DNA from: CAZFYZ01 sp964523735
GTDB lineage: Bacteria; Armatimonadota; UBA5829
Direction: 5' to 3'
Length of the DNA: 17,212 bases
Assembly: GCA_964523735.1 (NCBI GenBank)
Contig: CAZFYZ010000079.1
Location: forward strand, 1 to 17,212
The first letter of the stretch is position 1. Every line of letters starts with the position of its first letter. The notes beneath the pieces are model-generated. The model did not search any database, had not been told where the DNA came from, and worked only from the letters and a program-made list of their open reading frames with translations. This document shows, piece by piece, positions 14,235-17,212 of the stretch. The position numbers and the translations under genes were made by a program.

Positions 14235-16166
14235 TTGAACTGCAAATACTTGTTGTGCGCTGTGATGTTGGTTGTGCTGCTGTTCCCGAGTGGAGCGACG
14301 GCAGTTGCACCAGGCAAAGGTTGGAAGAACACACTTAGACCCAAGGGCAAGCTTGGGCCAGTCTTGCTGCTGGCGGAAGGCGGGAAGGCGCTCTACACTA
14401 TAGTGCTTCCCGCTGAACCGACCACTCAGGAGGAGAAGGCCGCCTCCGATCTCGCGAAGTATCTGGGGATGATCACCGGGGCGGAGTTCACGGTTCTTCG
14501 CGAGGGCGGCTACTTCAGAGCCACGGGGCGCGAGATAAGCGTTGGTCAGACGCAGCTTCTCAAGCAGGCAGGCCCTCCGGAATGTGAAGCCGATCTCGGC
14601 AAAGAGGGCTATGCAATCTCTGTCCAGGGTGACACGTTGTTTCTGGCCGGCGGGACCAAGCGCGGACCGATCTACGCGGTCTATGCACTCCTTGAAGAGG
14701 ACCTCGGCTGCCGTTGGTACGATCGCAAGTCCGAGCCGATGCTGCCGCGCATCCCGAACCTCAAGATCAGGCCTGTCGCTCGCAGCTTCGTGCCGCGCCT
14801 GAACATCCGCGACCCGTTCTACTGGGATGCTTTCGACGGCGACTGGGCGATCGCGAACCGCGCCAGCTTCACGTGGATGGATTGCATTCCCCAGGAGTGG
14901 GGCGGCACCAACAAGCACGCGGCTGGATTGTACTGCCACACCTATAATGCGCTGCTTCCGCCTGACCAGTACTTCGCGGAGCACCCCGAGTACTACTCAG
15001 AGATCGGCGGAAAGCGTGAGAGGTCGCAGCTCTGCCTGACCAACCCCGATGTCCTGCGACTGGTCACGGAGAGGGTTATCCAGCTCTTCAGGGAGGACCC
15101 GGGGAGTGAGTATATCAGCGTCTCGCCGAACGACTGGACCAGATACTGCGAGTGCGCGAACTGCAAGGCAATCGACGATGCCGAGGGCACACAGGCGGGC
15201 AGTCTGATCGCATTCGTCAACAAGGTCGCGGAGGCGGTTGAGAAAGAGATTCCCGATGCGAAGATCACCACTCTTGCGTACCTGGGCACGATCGTCCCGC
15301 CAAAGACGATCAAGCCCAGACATAACGTGGCGATCCAGCTCTGCACCGATGGTCATGCCTGGGGCAGCCCTTTCCTGCAGGTCACAGAGACTGAGAAGTT
15401 TCGCACGGCAATGAACGCATGGCAAGCCGCCGGGGCCAAGATGCACATCTGGGACTACGTCGTCAACTTCAGTCACTACTCGCTGCCGATGCCGAACCTG
15501 CCAGTAGTCACTCCCAACATCAAGTACTACGTCGACCATGGCGCGGCGGGTGTGCTGCTGCAGGGGGCATACCAGAGCCCGGGCGGGGAGAACGGTATCA
15601 TGCGCTCGTGGGTGTGGGCCAAGCAGCTCTGGGATATCGACCGCCCCACCCTGCCCTTGATGCACGACTTCATCTACGGCTATTACGGAGACGCCGCGGA
15701 GCCGATGTGGCAGTACAACCAGATGCTCTGGCAGATATGGGAGCGGCATCACGCGGATCGCAACCAGCCGGGCAAGGAACTGCCGAGCAGCATCAGGTAT
15801 GCGCCAACTGATCCCCTGCTCGGAGGGGACTTCGTGACGAAAGCGACCGAGCTGTTCGACAGGGCGGAGAGGCTGGCAGATGACCCGGAGACGCTCCGGC
15901 GGGTGAAGTTGGCAAAGGTCCCGCTGCTCTATACGAGAATGTGTCAGGAAATCGGGTACCTGAGCGGAGGCAGCTTTGTCAATGGATCTGTCGCCAGACC
16001 CCTGAGCCCCGAGACGAAGGCGGAGTATGTGAAGCTGCTTGATCAACTCGACGGCGTCGTGCAGAGCGAAGGGATCACCTACTTCCAAGAGGATTGGACG
16101 GCGCCGGATGCACCTGCGAAGATGGCAAGGTGGAGAGAGGAGCTCTCCGGAGGATCCAACCAGTGA
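14235..16166 (+). CDS. Secreted DUF4838-domain carbohydrate-active protein
   Basis: A 643-residue protein from the TTG at 14235. Residues 1-23 are a signal peptide: Lys4, hydrophobic core YLLCAVMLVVLLF, and a probable cleavage site after ATA. Residues about 40-165 resemble the alpha/beta domain that precedes the barrel in GH67/GH20-like enzymes (EPTTQEEKAASDLAKYLGMI, then GTKRGPIYAVYALLEEDLGCRWY). A barrel-like domain follows at about 185-500, with HPEYYSEIGGKR, the block SVSPNDWTRYCECANC (295-310) and QLCTDGHAW. This matches DUF4838, a family of largely uncharacterised proteins related to alpha-glucuronidases. A secreted or periplasmic glycosidase is likely but not shown. The stop overlaps the next gene's GTG (GTGA), so the pair is translationally coupled. 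Asp300 in SPND is a candidate catalytic residue. Confidence 0.87.
   Translation: MNCKYLLCAVMLVVLLFPSGATAVAPGKGWKNTLRPKGKLGPVLLLAEGGKALYTIVLPAEPTTQEEKAASDLAKYLGMITGAEFTVLREGGYFRATGREISVGQTQLLKQAGPPECEADLGKEGYAISVQGDTLFLAGGTKRGPIYAVYALLEEDLGCRWYDRKSEPMLPRIPNLKIRPVARSFVPRLNIRDPFYWDAFDGDWAIANRASFTWMDCIPQEWGGTNKHAAGLYCHTYNALLPPDQYFAEHPEYYSEIGGKRERSQLCLTNPDVLRLVTERVIQLFREDPGSEYISVSPNDWTRYCECANCKAIDDAEGTQAGSLIAFVNKVAEAVEKEIPDAKITTLAYLGTIVPPKTIKPRHNVAIQLCTDGHAWGSPFLQVTETEKFRTAMNAWQAAGAKMHIWDYVVNFSHYSLPMPNLPVVTPNIKYYVDHGAAGVLLQGAYQSPGGENGIMRSWVWAKQLWDIDRPTLPLMHDFIYGYYGDAAEPMWQYNQMLWQIWERHHADRNQPGKELPSSIRYAPTDPLLGGDFVTKATELFDRAERLADDPETLRRVKLAKVPLLYTRMCQEIGYLSGGSFVNGSVARPLSPETKAEYVKLLDQLDGVVQSEGITYFQEDWTAPDAPAKMARWREELSGGSNQ
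16149..16153 (+). promoter_or_regulatory. Ribosome-binding site supporting a GTG start
   Basis: GGAGG at 16149-16153 ends 9 nt before the GTG at 16163, which overlaps the stop of the preceding gene as GTGA. Confidence 0.65.
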
Positions 16167-17212
16167 TTCAGAACCCGGCGACCGCGTGGATATGGCCCAC
16201 GCAATTCGGAGACACTCCAAACCAGTACGTTCATTTCAGACATGAGTTCACGCTCCCGGAGGGCGCCGAACGCGGATGCATCCGCGTCAGTTGTGACTCC
16301 AACTACGCGTTGTGGGTCAACGGCCAGTTCGTGGACTTCGGGCAGTACCACGACTACCCAGATCAGAAGACCTGCGATGTGCTCTCTCTCACGGGCCTGC
16401 GGGCAGGGAAGAACGTCCTTGCGTTCGTGGTCTACTACCAGGGCGAGGCGAGCTCTCAGTACAAGAAGGGCGCACCAGGTCTGATCTACGAGCTTAGCGC
16501 TGGGGATTCGGTCATATCAAGCGGTAAGGACACGCTCTATCGAGTTGACCCGTGCTACACCGCCGGGCCGATTGCCAAAGTCACCGGTCAGTTGGGCAAC
16601 ACGTTCTGCTACGATGCGTCTGGTGAGGACGACTGGCGGTCGCTGGACTATCAGACAGGCTTTGCGTGGAGCAGGATCGGGGATGCCGACATCACGCCGG
16701 CAGAGGCTCGGCCGGTCAAAAGCGCCAGGCCGATCCCGAAGCTCATCATCGGCCCCAGACTGGAACCCAAGATCGTCGCGCAGGGCACGTTCACTCGCGA
16801 GGCGGTTGAGGGAGCGACTGTTGCCAGGTTGATGCAGGACGATCGGCTGAGTCCCTCTGCGGTCCTGGAGGGCAATGAGGGAGCGCTGACAGTCAAGCCC
16901 AACGCAGCCGATGGAGCCAACGGCGTCTACGTGATCCTGGACCTTGGCAGGGAAGAGGCGGGGCTGCTCGATCTGGAACTCGAGGCCTCGGCAGGGACAG
17001 TTGTGGATGTCGCATGGGGTGAGCACCTGGATGATGGCCACGTGCGCGCTTGGGTCGGCGGTCGCAACTTCGCCTGCCGCTACGTGTGCCGAGAGGGCAG
17101 GCAGCAGTTCACGCATTACTTCTTGCGGTTTGCGGGGAGGTATATCGAGCTGCACATCAGCCCGAGCGTTGCTTCGGGACACCCTGTCCCGAAGCCCACT
17201 TCGCCCGGTTTC
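16163..17212 (+). CDS. Alpha-L-rhamnosidase-like (GH78-type) protein, N-terminal part, runs off the end
   Basis: The frame from GTG at 16163 is open for 350 codons to the end of the window. The N-terminus AWIWPTQFGDTPNQYVHFRH and the following IRVSCDSNYALWVNGQFVD and AGKNVLAFVVYYQGEAS are typical of the jelly-roll carbohydrate-binding domain at the front of bacterial GH78 alpha-L-rhamnosidases. VYVILDLGREEAGLLDLELE near residues 254-273 matches the rhamnosidase N-terminal beta domain. The catalytic (alpha/alpha)6 barrel would lie beyond the window. No signal peptide is seen. It is coupled to the DUF4838 gene by a 4-nt overlap and a GGAGG site. The last 15 or so codons fall in an inverted repeat and no longer resemble the family, so the gene may be interrupted there or misassembled. 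GH78 is inferred without the catalytic residues. Confidence 0.75.
   Translation, partial: MIQNPATAWIWPTQFGDTPNQYVHFRHEFTLPEGAERGCIRVSCDSNYALWVNGQFVDFGQYHDYPDQKTCDVLSLTGLRAGKNVLAFVVYYQGEASSQYKKGAPGLIYELSAGDSVISSGKDTLYRVDPCYTAGPIAKVTGQLGNTFCYDASGEDDWRSLDYQTGFAWSRIGDADITPAEARPVKSARPIPKLIIGPRLEPKIVAQGTFTREAVEGATVARLMQDDRLSPSAVLEGNEGALTVKPNAADGANGVYVILDLGREEAGLLDLELEASAGTVVDVAWGEHLDDGHVRAWVGGRNFACRYVCREGRQQFTHYFLRFAGRYIELHISPSVASGHPVPKPTSPGF
17171..17195. repeat. Perfect 11-bp inverted repeat with 3-nt loop at the sequence end
   Basis: GCTTCGGGACA (17171-17181) and TGTCCCGAAGC (17185-17195) are exact reverse complements separated by CCC. It lies in the open frame of the rhamnosidase-like gene, 17 nt before the sequence stops. 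A short perfect hairpin at a contig end is typical of a dispersed repeat at which assembly broke. Confidence 0.85.

Noticed and set aside
14997..16220. A 407-codon minus-strand reading frame
   Set aside because: It is entirely opposite the DUF4838 gene and spans its overlap with the next gene; its composition is Arg/Leu/Val/His-rich with no domain seen.

Overview
The window is a bacterial metagenomic-type scaffold: GC-rich, every convincing gene on the + strand, and two runs of exactly ten Ns that look like assembly gaps of unknown length. No rRNA, tRNA, transposase, CRISPR array or phage gene is visible. DUF4838, GH78-like and GH42-like carbohydrate genes, a Gfo/Idh/MocA oxidoreductase and the G/C-rich hairpin repeats would suit Armatimonadota or a PVC-group-like lineage. 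That taxonomic guess is weak and rests on gene repertoire only.

Layout. (1) 1-1611: the 3' end of a GH42-type beta-galactosidase-like gene, overlapping by 4 nt a medium-chain (zinc) dehydrogenase split by a gap. (2) 1612-2041: a non-coding block with six degenerate C-rich/G-rich hairpin units, including a perfect 44-bp duplication, followed by a large GC inverted repeat. (3) 2042-11574: a tightly packed, mostly overlapping set of eight genes that looks like a glycan-building operon: a dTDP-L-rhamnose-4-epimerase-like SDR; a fusion of a cytosolic clan-A glycoside hydrolase with a CDP-paratose-2-epimerase-like SDR; a second medium-chain dehydrogenase; a GT4 glycosyltransferase; three tandem divergent CgeB-like glycosyltransferases; and a UDP-glucuronate decarboxylase (UDP-xylose synthase)-like SDR. 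(4) 11837 to the end: an apparently catabolic set, made of an amidohydrolase-2 protein lacking one expected metal histidine, a Gfo/Idh/MocA oxidoreductase lacking the EKP lysine, a secreted DUF4838 protein and the 5' part of an alpha-L-rhamnosidase-like protein that runs off the end into a perfect inverted repeat.

How the parts may work together (inference). The central operon has what is needed to make or remodel nucleotide sugars (6-deoxyhexose epimerisation, pentose formation) and to join them in several steps with four glycosyltransferases. It has no visible polymerase, flippase or ABC exporter, so the product may be a small intracellular glycoside or glycolipid, or export may be encoded elsewhere. 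The flanking genes look like plant-type polysaccharide or glycoside breakdown: galactoside, rhamnoside and possibly glucuronoside hydrolysis followed by oxidation. The most unusual element is the glycoside hydrolase-epimerase fusion, which keeps both hydrolase glutamates and the epimerase Tyr/Lys pair and sits inside a biosynthetic operon.
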